Shown: positions 1 to 8,926, counted from the stretch's first letter. The stretch: DNA of 38,604 bases from Dehalococcoidia bacterium (GCA_030753265.1 JASMCQ010000012.1:47501-86104), one strand, 5' to 3'. Numbers and translations are program-made. The notes: generated by a model from the letters alone, not told the origin.

Positions 1-75
1 GAAAACCGTGGCAATTGGTCATCAGAGGCAAGTCATGCCCAGGCTCCCTTACCGCCGCATCGCTTCGACCTCGGC

Positions 76-104
76 TTGACCCTCGCTTAGAGCAAACCTA
101 TAAT
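76..104 (+). promoter_or_regulatory. Sigma-70-type promoter of the first lipoprotein gene
   Basis: A TTGACC -35 hexamer (76-81) and a perfect TATAAT -10 (99-104) are separated by exactly 17 bases. Transcription would start near 111, giving a 40-65 base leader before the lipoprotein start. Seen in sequence; activity is inferred. Confidence 0.7.
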
Positions 105-150
105 CGGCGCCAAGCGGCAACCCAGACCCCTACAAACGGGCCACAGTGGA

Positions 151-1254
151 ATGGTATCAATTGCTTATTCGTGCATGATCCAATTGCGTAATTCGGCAGA
201 GTGGAGAATCGGTTCCCGCAAATTAGTACTCCTATCGGTGCTCGTCCTCGTTCCGATAGCAGTCTTGATGGCTGGCTGTGCCCAGTCTGCGCCGACCCCC
301 AGCCCGGTTCAGCCCACACGCATCCCTAACCCAGTTCAGCAAGACTTACTTGAATATCTCAACGCCGAGCTTCGAGAGATCGCGAACCTCGAAGAGGAAG
401 CACTAGAACGGTATGGTTCGGTAACAGGTGATAATCACACCGACGATGAGACGCTTATTGTGACGCTTGCCGACGAAGTTGTCCCGAAATATATGCAATT
501 CATAGACAAGCTCGAAGCAATTATGCCTGAGACTGAGCAAGTTGCGATCATCCACGAAATTTATGTTGAAGCAGCAAATACCCAGATGAGTGGTTTCTTG
601 ACTATTCTTGCGGCCATCGATCGACAGGACTCCGCATTGGCGGTGGATGCAGCTGAAAAGCTGAGTAGAGCGAGACGGCTAGTTCGTGATTTTCTGAGGG
701 CCGCATCGAGCCTGGCAAACGAACGCGACGTGCTGCTTCTCCCGACCAGCACAGTGGCCCCAACTCGCACCCGCCCACTAGCCCCGACTATGACGGACAC
801 CTCGATTTCAACCGCTACACCAGCGCGGACGGCCGCTCCGACACCAAGGCCCACCGCTGCACTTACGCCTACTTCCACGCCTAGATCGACCAAAGTGGAA
901 GGCTATATCGCCGTTGGCTCAGTCAAGGATGATGTAGTACGCATTATGGGCGAGCCCAATAGCGTGGCGGTTTGGAGTGATGAAGCCCGGTGGTACTATA
1001 GCGACGCCATGGTATTTCTTGACCCCACTAGTAACAGGGTCACCTCTTGGCAATATGATGGGCCTTTGGGGGACAGCCCCTTTCGTCCGTTTTGGGGAAC
1101 ACCGAACAGCGTAGCCGAAGGAGTGAGGGCTGCGGGTGGATTAGAGAGGCCGCCAACGCACGTTTCTACTGGCTCCCACATAGATGATGTTACGTATTCT
1201 GGGCGAGCCCAGCAGCATGGCGGTTTGGAGTCACGAAGCCTGGTGGTACTATAG
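151..1254 (+). CDS. Lipoprotein with Pro/Thr linker and SmpA/OmlA-like repeat domain; 3' copy frameshifted
   Basis: Probable membrane-anchored lipoprotein, function unknown. A basic N-terminus is followed by a hydrophobic stretch and the lipobox LMAGC, which would acylate Cys43. A helical, acidic region (about 50-190) and a Thr/Pro/Ala-rich linker (about 195-250) lead to a small domain starting GSVKDDV with a WYYS motif, resembling the SmpA/OmlA or DUF2845 type of outer-surface domain. A second copy of that domain begins near 1171, but a 2-base deletion relative to copy one throws the frame out, so this ORF ends prematurely at 1254 while the original frame continues to 1342. ATG 175, in frame, is an equally possible start; no strong ribosome binding site precedes either. 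Base composition appears less GC-rich than its neighbours, which could mean transfer. Confidence 0.7.
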   Translation: MVSIAYSCMIQLRNSAEWRIGSRKLVLLSVLVLVPIAVLMAGCAQSAPTPSPVQPTRIPNPVQQDLLEYLNAELREIANLEEEALERYGSVTGDNHTDDETLIVTLADEVVPKYMQFIDKLEAIMPETEQVAIIHEIYVEAANTQMSGFLTILAAIDRQDSALAVDAAEKLSRARRLVRDFLRAASSLANERDVLLLPTSTVAPTRTRPLAPTMTDTSISTATPARTAAPTPRPTAALTPTSTPRSTKVEGYIAVGSVKDDVVRIMGEPNSVAVWSDEARWYYSDAMVFLDPTSNRVTSWQYDGPLGDSPFRPFWGTPNSVAEGVRAAGGLERPPTHVSTGSHIDDVTYSGRAQQHGGLESRSLVVL

Positions 1255-1342
1255 CAACGCCGTAGTGTTTCTCGACCTCGCCAGTAACAAGGTCACGTCT
1301 TGGCAGTATGATGGGCCGTTGGGCGAAAGTCCCTTTCAGTAG
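1171..1342 (+). pseudogene. Frameshifted second copy of the lipoprotein's C-terminal domain
   Basis: Bases 1201-1337 align without gaps to 948-1084 at roughly 84% identity by eye. Just upstream, copy two lacks 2 bases compared with copy one (around 1191-1193). After the shift the reading frame GEPSSMAVWSHEAWWYYSN continues to TAG at 1340-1342, matching GEPNSVAVWSDEARWYYSD of copy one with mostly conservative changes. The intact coding pattern says the shift is recent or is a sequencing/assembly error. Confidence 0.8.
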
Positions 1343-1574
1343 GCGACTGGTCGCGGGGCATCATGGCATCTGGTCCACCTCCTGCTCGGCTTCCCATTCA
1401 AGCTGCAATTCTATGGCTTTGTGTGGATCTCTCACCAATCACCCGGAGGTCCACTGGCCACGCGTCGCGGCAAACTGCTGACCGCTGATCCCCTCCCTCC
1501 CTCTAGGGATGCACACTCCGCCAGACTAGAGTATGCTATGCTCGTGCCAACCGAAACCACGATCTGAGGCGTAC

Positions 1575-2786
1575 ATGACCAACCTCCTGGACGGCATCAC
1601 CGTCATCGACTGGACTCAGGCCCACAACGGGGCGGCCACGGGCTACATGCTGGGCGACCTGGGCGCCGACGTCATCAAGGTGGAAGACCCACAGGGCGAC
1701 CTAGCCCGCACCTTCCGCAGCATTATGGGCGTCTCGATGGAGCTGCCGGGCGACCGGAACGTCCTCTTCGAGGGCGCCAACCGCAACAAGCGGTCCATCA
1801 CGCTGAACCTGAAATCGCCGGATGGCAACCGGCTGTTTCGCGAACTGGTAGGCCGGGCCGACATCGTGGTCACCAACTACCGCCGCGGCGTCCGCCAACG
1901 CCTCGGCCTGGATTACGGCGATCTCACCCCGGACAACCCCCGTTTGATCTACGGAGTGGCCAGCGGCTACGGAGAACAGGGTTTCGCCGGGGACGAGCGC
2001 TCCTACGACAACACGGCCTTCGCTTGGTCGGGCATGATGCACCTGATCGGAGAGGATGAAAGCCCTCCCCTGTACATGACCCCCGGCGCCGCCGACCAGT
2101 TGGGAGCCACGATGCTGGCTCAGGGCATACTGGGGGCCCTCTATTTTCGGGAGCGCACCGGGAAAGGGCAGCGGGTCGAGGCGTCACTGCTGGGCGCCCT
2201 GGTCCACTTCCTGGCCTTGCCCTTGAATAACTACCTGATGGGCGGACGGGTACCGAAACGGCCCACCCGCGACAAGATTTTCAACCCGCTGGTCGGCTGG
2301 TATGAATGTGCCGACGGCCGATGGCTGATGTTCTCGCTCAACCAGCCCCAGCAAGCCTGGCACGACTTTTGTGACGCAATGGACCTTGGGGAAGAGATAG
2401 AGAACGACCCTAGATTCAGCTCGACCCGCGCCAGGGCGGACAACTGCGTGGAGCTGATAGCCATCATCGACCGGGTGGCCGCCACCAGGCCGCGCGACGA
2501 GTGGCTATCCCGGTGCCGGGCCAAGGACCTGATCTGCGCCCCGGTCAACAGCGTTGCGGATATAGCAGAGGATACCCAACTGGCAGCCAACGGCTACATT
2601 TTCGACCTCGACCATGAGGTGCTGGGCAAAACCAAGACCATCGGCTTCCCCATCACCTACAGCCAGGTGCAACCCGAAGTGAAGGCCGTGGCGCCCGAGC
2701 TGGGCCAGCATACCGAGGAGATACTTCTGAATATAGGCTACACCTGGGACGATATATCGAACTTCCAAGATAAAGGGGCAATTTAG
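1575..2786 (+). CDS. CaiB/BaiF family (class III) CoA-transferase, copy 1
   Basis: Predicted cytoplasmic class III CoA-transferase, moving CoA between carboxylic acids; the substrate cannot be read from sequence. The N-terminal LLDGITVIDWTQ strand, GDLGADVIKVE and NKRSITLNLK blocks and the ALYFRERTGKGQ block are family signatures. The catalytic Asp, which lies 18 residues before the conserved Arg in formyl-CoA transferase, is Asp174 here. Length (403 aa) is normal for the family. I chose ATG 1575 over an upstream ATG at 1533 because GAGG lies at 1566-1569 and homologues begin with this segment. First gene of a catabolic block with two further CoA-transferases and three SDRs. Confidence 0.92.
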   Translation: MTNLLDGITVIDWTQAHNGAATGYMLGDLGADVIKVEDPQGDLARTFRSIMGVSMELPGDRNVLFEGANRNKRSITLNLKSPDGNRLFRELVGRADIVVTNYRRGVRQRLGLDYGDLTPDNPRLIYGVASGYGEQGFAGDERSYDNTAFAWSGMMHLIGEDESPPLYMTPGAADQLGATMLAQGILGALYFRERTGKGQRVEASLLGALVHFLALPLNNYLMGGRVPKRPTRDKIFNPLVGWYECADGRWLMFSLNQPQQAWHDFCDAMDLGEEIENDPRFSSTRARADNCVELIAIIDRVAATRPRDEWLSRCRAKDLICAPVNSVADIAEDTQLAANGYIFDLDHEVLGKTKTIGFPITYSQVQPEVKAVAPELGQHTEEILLNIGYTWDDISNFQDKGAI

Positions 2787-2872
2787 AGCTATCAGCTATC
2801 AGCGATCAGCGATCAGCCGTCGGCACCCAAGCAACCCCAATGGTTGATAGCTAGTCCGTTTAAGCTGATAGC
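2787..2872 (+). repeat. 7-bp tandem repeat with an inverted partner
   Basis: Immediately after the stop codon there are five tandem heptamers: AGCTATC twice, AGCGATC twice, then AGCCGTC (2787-2821). The 9-mer GCTATCAGC inside it has a perfect reverse complement GCTGATAGC at 2864-2872, so the transcript can fold into a stem spanning the gap between two CoA-transferase genes. No T-run follows, so it is not a classical terminator. Confidence 0.7.
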
Positions 2873-2901
2873 TGGCGGCTGACCGCTGGTCAAGGAGTTT
2901 C

Positions 2902-4116
2902 ATGGTGTCCGCTCCCTTCTCGGGAATTACCGTCTTGGAACGCGCCGGCTTCATCGCCGGACCCTACTGCGCCAAGCTTTTGGGAGACCTGGGCGCCAGG
3001 GTGGTGAAGATCGAGCCACCGGGCGCCGGTGATCCCGCGCGTGGCTTTGGCCCCTTTCCCGGGGACGTTCCGGACCGGGACCAGAGCGGCCTCTTCCTGT
3101 TCCTTGGCACCAACAAGCGGAGCATCACCCTGGACCCGGCCCGGCCGGCGGGGCGAGAGCTTTTCTACCGGCTGGTGGCCACAGCCGACGTTCTGGTTGA
3201 GGACTCCTGCCCCGGCACGGCGGAACCGTTTGGCCTGGATTACCCAACCCTCCGGCAGGTCAACCCTGGGCTGGTCTACGTCTCCATCACTCCCTACGGC
3301 CAGGACGGTCCCAGGTCTCAATGGAAGGCGCACCACATCAACACGTTCCACGTCGCCGGCGAGGGCTACACGATGCCAGGGGGCATCGGCTACTCCATGT
3401 TTCCGGACCGGGCCCCCATCACCGCCGGGGCCCACGTCGGGGAGTACGACGCGGGGCTGGCGGCTGCCTCCGCGACGGTGGCCGCTCTCTTCGCCAGGGA
3501 GATCTGGGGCCACGGGCAGCACGTGGACGTCTCCAAACAAGAGGCCACGATGGCCGTGAACCGCCTCACCCTGGGCCTGTACCATGGTGTCGGACAGCTG
3601 AATAACCGGTCGCGCAACTACGAATACGGTGGCATCTACGCCTGTAAGGACGGTTATGTCAACGTGTATCCCAGGGAGGACCACCAGTGGCGGGCGCTGG
3701 TCGAGGTGATGGGCCGGCCGGAGTTGGCCGAGCAGGAGAGGTTCCTCACCAGGGGGGACCGCATCGAGCACGGCGATGAGGCCAACCAGGTTATCCGTGA
3801 GTGGACCGCCGCCTTGACCAAGGACGAGATATACCACCGGCTGGCCTCCAATAGCTGCCCCGCGTCACCGTTCGCCACGTCGGAGGACCTGTTCGAATCG
3901 CCGCAGCTTGAGGCCAGGGGGTTCTTCACCGACGTGGAGCACCCGAAGGCGGGCACACTCCGGTACCCTTCCCAGCCGTACCAGTTCTCATCCTGCCCCC
4001 GGCCGGCGGACCGCCCGGCGCCCCTGTTGGGCCAGCACAACGAGGAGATACTCTGTGGAGAGTTGGAGTTGAGCCCAGAGGAACTCACGGGCCTGCGCCG
4101 GGGAGGCGTGATATAG
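2902..4116 (+). CDS. CaiB/BaiF family CoA-transferase, copy 2 (Glu at the nucleophile position)
   Basis: Class III CoA-transferase of 404 aa with the N-terminal Rossmann-like start (GITVLERAGFIAGPYCAK), GDLGARVVKIEPPG, NKRSITLD and REIWGHGQHVDVS blocks. AAGGAG at 2891-2896 sets the ATG 2902 start. In ungapped alignment on the conserved Arg, the position of the catalytic Asp is Glu181 (motif HVGEYDAG), with an Asp two residues later. Glu could still act as nucleophile, since class I CoA-transferases use Glu, but a shifted Asp183 is also possible. The TAG stop overlaps the GTG of the next gene by one base, so the two are probably translationally coupled and may work as partners. Confidence 0.9.
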   Translation: MVSAPFSGITVLERAGFIAGPYCAKLLGDLGARVVKIEPPGAGDPARGFGPFPGDVPDRDQSGLFLFLGTNKRSITLDPARPAGRELFYRLVATADVLVEDSCPGTAEPFGLDYPTLRQVNPGLVYVSITPYGQDGPRSQWKAHHINTFHVAGEGYTMPGGIGYSMFPDRAPITAGAHVGEYDAGLAAASATVAALFAREIWGHGQHVDVSKQEATMAVNRLTLGLYHGVGQLNNRSRNYEYGGIYACKDGYVNVYPREDHQWRALVEVMGRPELAEQERFLTRGDRIEHGDEANQVIREWTAALTKDEIYHRLASNSCPASPFATSEDLFESPQLEARGFFTDVEHPKAGTLRYPSQPYQFSSCPRPADRPAPLLGQHNEEILCGELELSPEELTGLRRGGVI

Positions 4117-5336
4117 TGGGCGACGGTGTGAATGGGGCCAGGCCGGCCCTCGCGGGCGTCCGGATACTCGATTTTTCCAGCCTCTTAGCCGGTCCCATCT
4201 CCCCCCTGTTTCTAGGAATGTTGGGTGCGGAGGTGATCAAGGTCGAGAGCCGTGTACGGCTGGAAGGCATGCGCCGTCCGCCCTACGCCTACGATGACCC
4301 GGAACAATCCCCCGTGTACAACAGCCTCAACCTGAACAAGCTCTGCGTTCAGCTAAACCTCAAGGAACCCGCCGCCCTGGAGCTGGCCCTCCGCCTGGTG
4401 TCGGTAAGCGACGCCGTGGTGGAAAACATGCGCCCCGGAGTCATGGATAGAATGGGGCTGGGGTACGATCGCCTCCGCCAGGCGAACCCCACCATCGTCA
4501 TGATCTCCGGATCGAGCGCGGGCCGCCACGGGCCGGAGAGTTCTTACCCCGGCTACGCCAACGTCTTCAACTCCCTCAGCGGCCTCGGGCACCTGACCGG
4601 GTATCCGGACGCCCCGCCCTCGGAACTGCGGGACAGCATCGACGCCCGGGTTGGGGCCACGTCGGCCTTCGCCGTCCTAACGGGCCTGTTCCATCGCCGG
4701 CGCACCGGAGAGGGAGGCTTCATCGACCTCTCGGCCAGTGAGGCCCTGGCCATGTTCGGAGGCGAGGCTCTGATGGAGTACGCGATGAACGGCCGGGTCC
4801 AGCATCGGCGGGGCAACCGCGAGCCCGGCATGGCCCCCCACGGCTGCTACCGGTGCCAAGGCGACGACACCTGGGTGACTATAGCCGTGGAGAACGATAC
4901 CGAGTGGCGGGCCCTTTGCCGCGCGGTCGGGCGCGAGGACTGGGCATCGGACCCCCGCTTCGCCGACCGGCTTCTTCGCTGCAGAAACCAGGATGCCCTG
5001 GACGAGTTCTTGGAGGGATGGACGGCAAAGCACACCCCGGAGGAGGCCGTCCGGATACTCCAGGACGCCGGGGTGGCCGCCGCTCCCTCAATGAGCAGCC
5101 AGGACCTGGCGGAGGACCCCCATTTGAGGTACCGCGGGGTCTGGCAGGAGATCGAGCACCCGGTCCTCGGTGCCCAGACAGTCCAGGCCGCGCCCTGGAA
5201 GCTCAGCGAAACACCTCCCACGATTCGCTCGGCCGGACCGTTGATCGGCCAGCATAACCATCACGTATTCGTAGAACTGCTGGGAGCGCCTCCCGAGGAT
5301 GTTGCCCGGTGGCAAGAAGCCGGGGTCATAAACTGA
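4116..5336 (+). CDS. CaiB/BaiF family CoA-transferase, copy 3
   Basis: Third class III CoA-transferase (406 aa). It starts with GTG at 4116, sharing one base with the preceding TAG, with GGGAGG at 4101-4106 as ribosome binding site. Family blocks visible are LAGVRILDFSSLLAGP, GAEVIKVES, NLNKLCVQLNL and HRRRTGEGGFIDLS. The expected catalytic Asp is Asp176 (SIDARVG), 18 residues before the conserved Arg. Overlap with copy 2 suggests joint expression and perhaps a heteromeric or sequential activity. Substrate unknown; the SDR and luciferase-like neighbours suggest acyl-CoA catabolism. Confidence 0.92.
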   Translation: MGDGVNGARPALAGVRILDFSSLLAGPISPLFLGMLGAEVIKVESRVRLEGMRRPPYAYDDPEQSPVYNSLNLNKLCVQLNLKEPAALELALRLVSVSDAVVENMRPGVMDRMGLGYDRLRQANPTIVMISGSSAGRHGPESSYPGYANVFNSLSGLGHLTGYPDAPPSELRDSIDARVGATSAFAVLTGLFHRRRTGEGGFIDLSASEALAMFGGEALMEYAMNGRVQHRRGNREPGMAPHGCYRCQGDDTWVTIAVENDTEWRALCRAVGREDWASDPRFADRLLRCRNQDALDEFLEGWTAKHTPEEAVRILQDAGVAAAPSMSSQDLAEDPHLRYRGVWQEIEHPVLGAQTVQAAPWKLSETPPTIRSAGPLIGQHNHHVFVELLGAPPEDVARWQEAGVIN

Positions 5337-5375
5337 CGGCCTCCCCGGAGACCTGTTTTCAAAAGAGGTGGAACT

Positions 5376-6125
5376 ATGCGGCTGGAAGGCAAGGTTGCCC
5401 TCGTAACCGGAGCCGCCCGGGGGATGGGCGCGGTTGAGGCCAAGCTCTTCGCCCAAGAAGGCGCCAAGGTCGTCATAGCGGACCTGTTGGAGGAAGAAGG
5501 GTGGCGCGTGGAGGCAGAGATCACCGGGGCGGGCGGAGAGGCCATGTTCGTCCGGTTGGGCGTCACCAAAGGAGACGACTGGAAGGAGGCGATAGACCGG
5601 ACGGTGTCCAGGTTTGGCAAGCTAGACGTACTGGTGAATAACGCCGGAATCAGCAGCCGATCCTATCCCGACATTTCCAGTCTGGAAGGATGGGACCGCA
5701 TCATGGAGGTCAATTCCAAGGGCGTCTATCTGGGCACCACTCACGCCATCCCCAAGTTGCTGGAAGCAGGAAGGGGCTCCATCGTCAATATATCCTCAAT
5801 GCTGGGCATGGTCGGCTCTGCAACCGGCCACCCGGCGTACAATGCCTCCAAGGGCGCGGTGCGGCTCTTCACCAAGGCTACGGCAATGCGCTACGGGAAG
5901 GACGGCATCCGGGCCAACTCCGTTCATCCCGGATACATGCCGCCCATGGGGAAAGGCATCCCCATGGAGGAAACCCGGCGCCAGGCGCAGCTCGCCCAGA
6001 CGCCATTGGGCCGGCTGGGACGCCAGGAGGAAGTGGCCTACGCGGTCCTGTTCCTCGCCTCCGACGAAGCCTCATACATAACCGGCGCCGAACTCGCGGT
6101 CGACGGTGGATATACCGCCCAGTAA
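5376..6125 (+). CDS. SDR family oxidoreductase, paralogue A
   Basis: Classical short-chain dehydrogenase/reductase of 249 aa. It has the nucleotide motif TGAARGMG (11-18), an Asp at position 36 that favours NAD(H), NNAG (88-91), a Ser at 141, and YNASK with Tyr155 and Lys159. The usual Asp in the LDVT motif that contacts the adenine ring is Gly62 here (RLGVT), unlike the two neighbouring paralogues. The start is preceded by AGAGGTGG. It reads closest to the third SDR (roughly 70% by eye), so the trio probably arose by tandem duplication. Likely oxidises a hydroxyacyl or secondary alcohol substrate of the block. Confidence 0.92.
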   Translation: MRLEGKVALVTGAARGMGAVEAKLFAQEGAKVVIADLLEEEGWRVEAEITGAGGEAMFVRLGVTKGDDWKEAIDRTVSRFGKLDVLVNNAGISSRSYPDISSLEGWDRIMEVNSKGVYLGTTHAIPKLLEAGRGSIVNISSMLGMVGSATGHPAYNASKGAVRLFTKATAMRYGKDGIRANSVHPGYMPPMGKGIPMEETRRQAQLAQTPLGRLGRQEEVAYAVLFLASDEASYITGAELAVDGGYTAQ

Positions 6126-6158
6126 TTCGACCAATAGAATGAATCGAGGTGCGAAAGG

Positions 6159-6911
6159 ATGCGACTGGAAGGAAAGGTGGCGATAATCACCGGTGGGGCC
6201 CACGGCATGGGTGCCGAAGAAGCACGGTTGTTCGCCCGTGAAGGGGCCAAGGTCGCCATTGCCGACATCCGGGAAGAGGACGGCCGAAAGGTGGAGGCGG
6301 AGATCGCCGAGGCCGGCGGCCAGGCGATGTTCGTCATGTTGGACGTGACCAATGAGGATCAGTGGGAGCGGGTGGTCGACCAGGTGGTGACTAAGTTCGG
6401 CAAGCTGAACATCCTGGTTAACAACGCCGGCATCAGCGGCAGCAACTTCGACGACCTCGCCAGCACCGAAGCCTGGGACCTGCTGATGGACATCAACGCC
6501 AAGGGGGTCTTCCTGGGCATGAAACACGCCATCCCGGAGATGAAGAAGGCCGGCGGCGGCGCCATCGTGAACATCTCCTCCATGTCCGGGTTCGTCGGCC
6601 AGACCTACATTCACCCCGGATACAACGCCTCGAAGGGCGCGGTCCGGCTGGTGACCAAGGCGGCGGCGGTACAACATGCCAAGGAGGGCATCCGGGTCAA
6701 CTCGGTCCATCCGGGAAGCATGCCCGCCATGCTTACCTCGGGCGCCAGGGGCGACGGCGGAAGCCAAGACGCCAGAATCGCGGCGATACCCATGGGACGG
6801 GAAGGCCAGCCCATCGAAGTCGCCAATGCGGTGCTGTTCATGGCCTCGGACGAGGCCTCATACATCACCGGCACGGAGCTGTTGGTGGACGGCGGATTCA
6901 CCGCCAGGTAA
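6159..6911 (+). CDS. SDR family oxidoreductase, paralogue B
   Basis: Second tandem SDR (250 aa), 33 bases after the first. It shows TGGAHGMG, Asp36 for NAD(H) preference, the intact MLDVT adenine-contact motif, NNAG and YNASK. The strand before the active site, AIVNISSMSGFVG, is normal. It diverges from the other two copies in the substrate-binding loop after HPGSMPAM. Probably a cytoplasmic dehydrogenase acting on a related but not identical substrate. Confidence 0.92.
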   Translation: MRLEGKVAIITGGAHGMGAEEARLFAREGAKVAIADIREEDGRKVEAEIAEAGGQAMFVMLDVTNEDQWERVVDQVVTKFGKLNILVNNAGISGSNFDDLASTEAWDLLMDINAKGVFLGMKHAIPEMKKAGGGAIVNISSMSGFVGQTYIHPGYNASKGAVRLVTKAAAVQHAKEGIRVNSVHPGSMPAMLTSGARGDGGSQDARIAAIPMGREGQPIEVANAVLFMASDEASYITGTELLVDGGFTAR

Positions 6912-7094
6912 CGGCAATCTACCAAGAAACGAAGTGCCCGAGGCGGGTGCGGGCAGATACCCATCATCTCCCTTCTGGCCGATGGTGGCCGCCTGATCCG
7001 CCGGGGATGTCCAGGGCCTCACGGGAATGTGGCTCCGTCCGCTCCAGAGGTCTGGACACCAAACTTAATGCCGGTTTTTGAAACAGGAGGGACA

Positions 7095-7844
7095 ATGAGG
7101 CTGAAAGGCAAGGTTGCCCTGATAACCGGAGGCGCTCGAGGAATGGGCGAAGTAGAAGCCAAAATGTTCGCCAAAGAAGGCGCGAAAGTCGTCATTGCCG
7201 ACCTGAGAGAGGAAGAAGGCCGGCGAGTTGAGGCGGAGATCGCCGAGGCCGGCGGCGAGGTCATGTTCGTCAAGCTGGACGTGACCCAGGAAGACGACTG
7301 GGGGCAGGCGGTAGACCGGACGGTTTCCAGATTTGGCAAGCTGGACGTGCTGGTGAACAATGCCGGTATCAGCGGCCGCTCTCATCCCGACATTACCAGT
7401 CTGGAGGGATGGGATCGCATCATGGAGGTCAATTCAAGGAGTGTCTTCTTGGGCACCAAGTACGCCGTCCCCAAGATGCGTGAGGCGGGCGGCGGCTCCA
7501 TTGTCAACATTTCGTCGATAGCGGGTCTGGTTGGCACAGCCACCGGGCACCCGGCCTACAACGCCTCCAAAGGCGCGGTCCGGCTCCTCACCAAGGCTTC
7601 CGCGGTGCGGTACGGAAAGGACAGTATACGGGTGAACTCGGTTCACCCCGGACGATTACCGCCGATGGCGGAAGGGGCCGATAGAGACGAAACCGAACTG
7701 AAGACCCGGATGGGTCAGACGCCCCTGGGCCGAGTGGGCCGCCGGGAGGAAGTAGCCTACGCTGTCCTGTTCCTGGCTTCCGACGAGGCGTCCTACATCA
7801 CCGGCGCCGAGCTGGCAGTCGATGGAGGATTCACCGCGGGCTAG
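7095..7844 (+). CDS. SDR family oxidoreductase, paralogue C
   Basis: Third tandem SDR (249 aa). ATG 7095 is chosen because AGGAGG lies at 7085-7090 and it lines up with the starts of the other two copies; an upstream in-frame ATG at 7029 is unlikely. Motifs: TGGARGMG, KLDVT with the adenine-contact Asp, NNAG and YNASK. Closest to paralogue A, with which it shares long blocks such as TVSRFGKLDVLVNNAGIS and EEVAYAVLFLASDEASYITG. A 183-base gap separates it from paralogue B, in which I see no other gene. Confidence 0.92.
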   Translation: MRLKGKVALITGGARGMGEVEAKMFAKEGAKVVIADLREEEGRRVEAEIAEAGGEVMFVKLDVTQEDDWGQAVDRTVSRFGKLDVLVNNAGISGRSHPDITSLEGWDRIMEVNSRSVFLGTKYAVPKMREAGGGSIVNISSIAGLVGTATGHPAYNASKGAVRLLTKASAVRYGKDSIRVNSVHPGRLPPMAEGADRDETELKTRMGQTPLGRVGRREEVAYAVLFLASDEASYITGAELAVDGGFTAG

Positions 7845-7903
7845 CGGGGCCGGGCCGCCACGTTACTGTGAATAGGCATACGGATAGGCAAGGAGTTTCG
7901 ACA

Positions 7904-8926
7904 GTGGGTATGCGCGTAATCTACAACCTCAAAACCGCCAAGCTGAAAGACGTTCCGGAGCAGGCCCGTTGGGCCGAGTCGATGGGCTACGACGGCGTGT
8001 GCTCCGAGGAGACGGGCCACGACCCCTTCAACCCTCTCCTGCTGGCCGCCAGCGCCACGACCCGACTGACACTAGAGACCAGGGTGGCCATCGTGTTCCC
8101 TCGTTCTCCCATGTCGGTCGCCTACGCCGCCTGGGACCTTCAGGAATTCTCCGGAGGGCGCTTCCGCCTGGGCATGGGTACCCAGGTGAAGGGTCACATG
8201 GAACGCCGCTTTTCGGTCCCCTGGGACTCGCCCGGTCCTCGCCTGCGGGAGTACGTCCGGGCGTTGCACGCCATCTGGGACACCTGGCAAGAGGATAAGA
8301 AACTGGACTTCAAGGGACGCTTCTACAACTTCTCGCTGATGACCCCTTTCTTCAGTCCCGGCGCCAACTCCACTCCCAAGCCCCTGGTGTACATCAGCGC
8401 GATCAACCCGTTCAACTGCCGGACCGTCGGCCGGCTGTGCGACGGGTTGGCTCTTCATCCCATTTCCTCAGCCAAATACGTGACCGATGTCGTCAAACCC
8501 AACGTGACAATGGGGGCGGAAAAAGCGGGCCGCAGTCCGTCTGACATCGTGCTTAACGGCTCCAGTTTCGTGGTCACCGGACCCAACCGGGAAGCCGTAG
8601 CCGCCAAAAAAGCGGCGGCCAAACAGCAGATCGCCTTCTACGCCTCCACCAGGACCTATACCCCGGTGCTGGAAGTCCACGGCTTCCAGGAGGTCAGCCC
8701 GGCCTTGCATGCCCTGTCCGTGAAGGGCGAGTGGGACAAGATGGGGGACCTGATAAGCGATGAAATGCTGGACACGCTATCCATTTTGGGCCCATACGAC
8801 GAAGTGGCCGGGCGGATAAAGGAGCGCTTCGGGGGCCTGCTGGACGAATACGTGTTCAACATGGACACGCCCACCCCGTCCGACGAGCAGGCGCTGAAGA
8901 AGATCGTCAAAGAGCTGAAGAGCTAG
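7904..8926 (+). CDS. Luciferase-like (LLM class) flavin/F420-dependent oxidoreductase
   Basis: Bacterial luciferase-like TIM-barrel oxidoreductase (about 340 aa), expected to use F420 or reduced FMN. Family features include the N-terminal strand with KDVPEQARWAESMGYDGV, the LETRVAIVFPRSPM block and SGGRFRLGMGTQVKGH. GTG 7904 is preferred: AAGGAG ends at 7895, 8 bases upstream, while ATG 7910 is farther away and GTG 7868 lacks a site. It shares its C-terminal pattern (AFYAST, SDEMLDTL) with the second LLM protein at 25.4 kb. Last gene of the catabolic block. Confidence 0.88.
   Translation: MGMRVIYNLKTAKLKDVPEQARWAESMGYDGVCSEETGHDPFNPLLLAASATTRLTLETRVAIVFPRSPMSVAYAAWDLQEFSGGRFRLGMGTQVKGHMERRFSVPWDSPGPRLREYVRALHAIWDTWQEDKKLDFKGRFYNFSLMTPFFSPGANSTPKPLVYISAINPFNCRTVGRLCDGLALHPISSAKYVTDVVKPNVTMGAEKAGRSPSDIVLNGSSFVVTGPNREAVAAKKAAAKQQIAFYASTRTYTPVLEVHGFQEVSPALHALSVKGEWDKMGDLISDEMLDTLSILGPYDEVAGRIKERFGGLLDEYVFNMDTPTPSDEQALKKIVKELKS

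Noticed and set aside
2890..3837. Minus-strand open frame of 315 codons
   Set aside because: Antisense to CoA-transferase copy 2; no motif, and its length is explained by GC-rich third positions.
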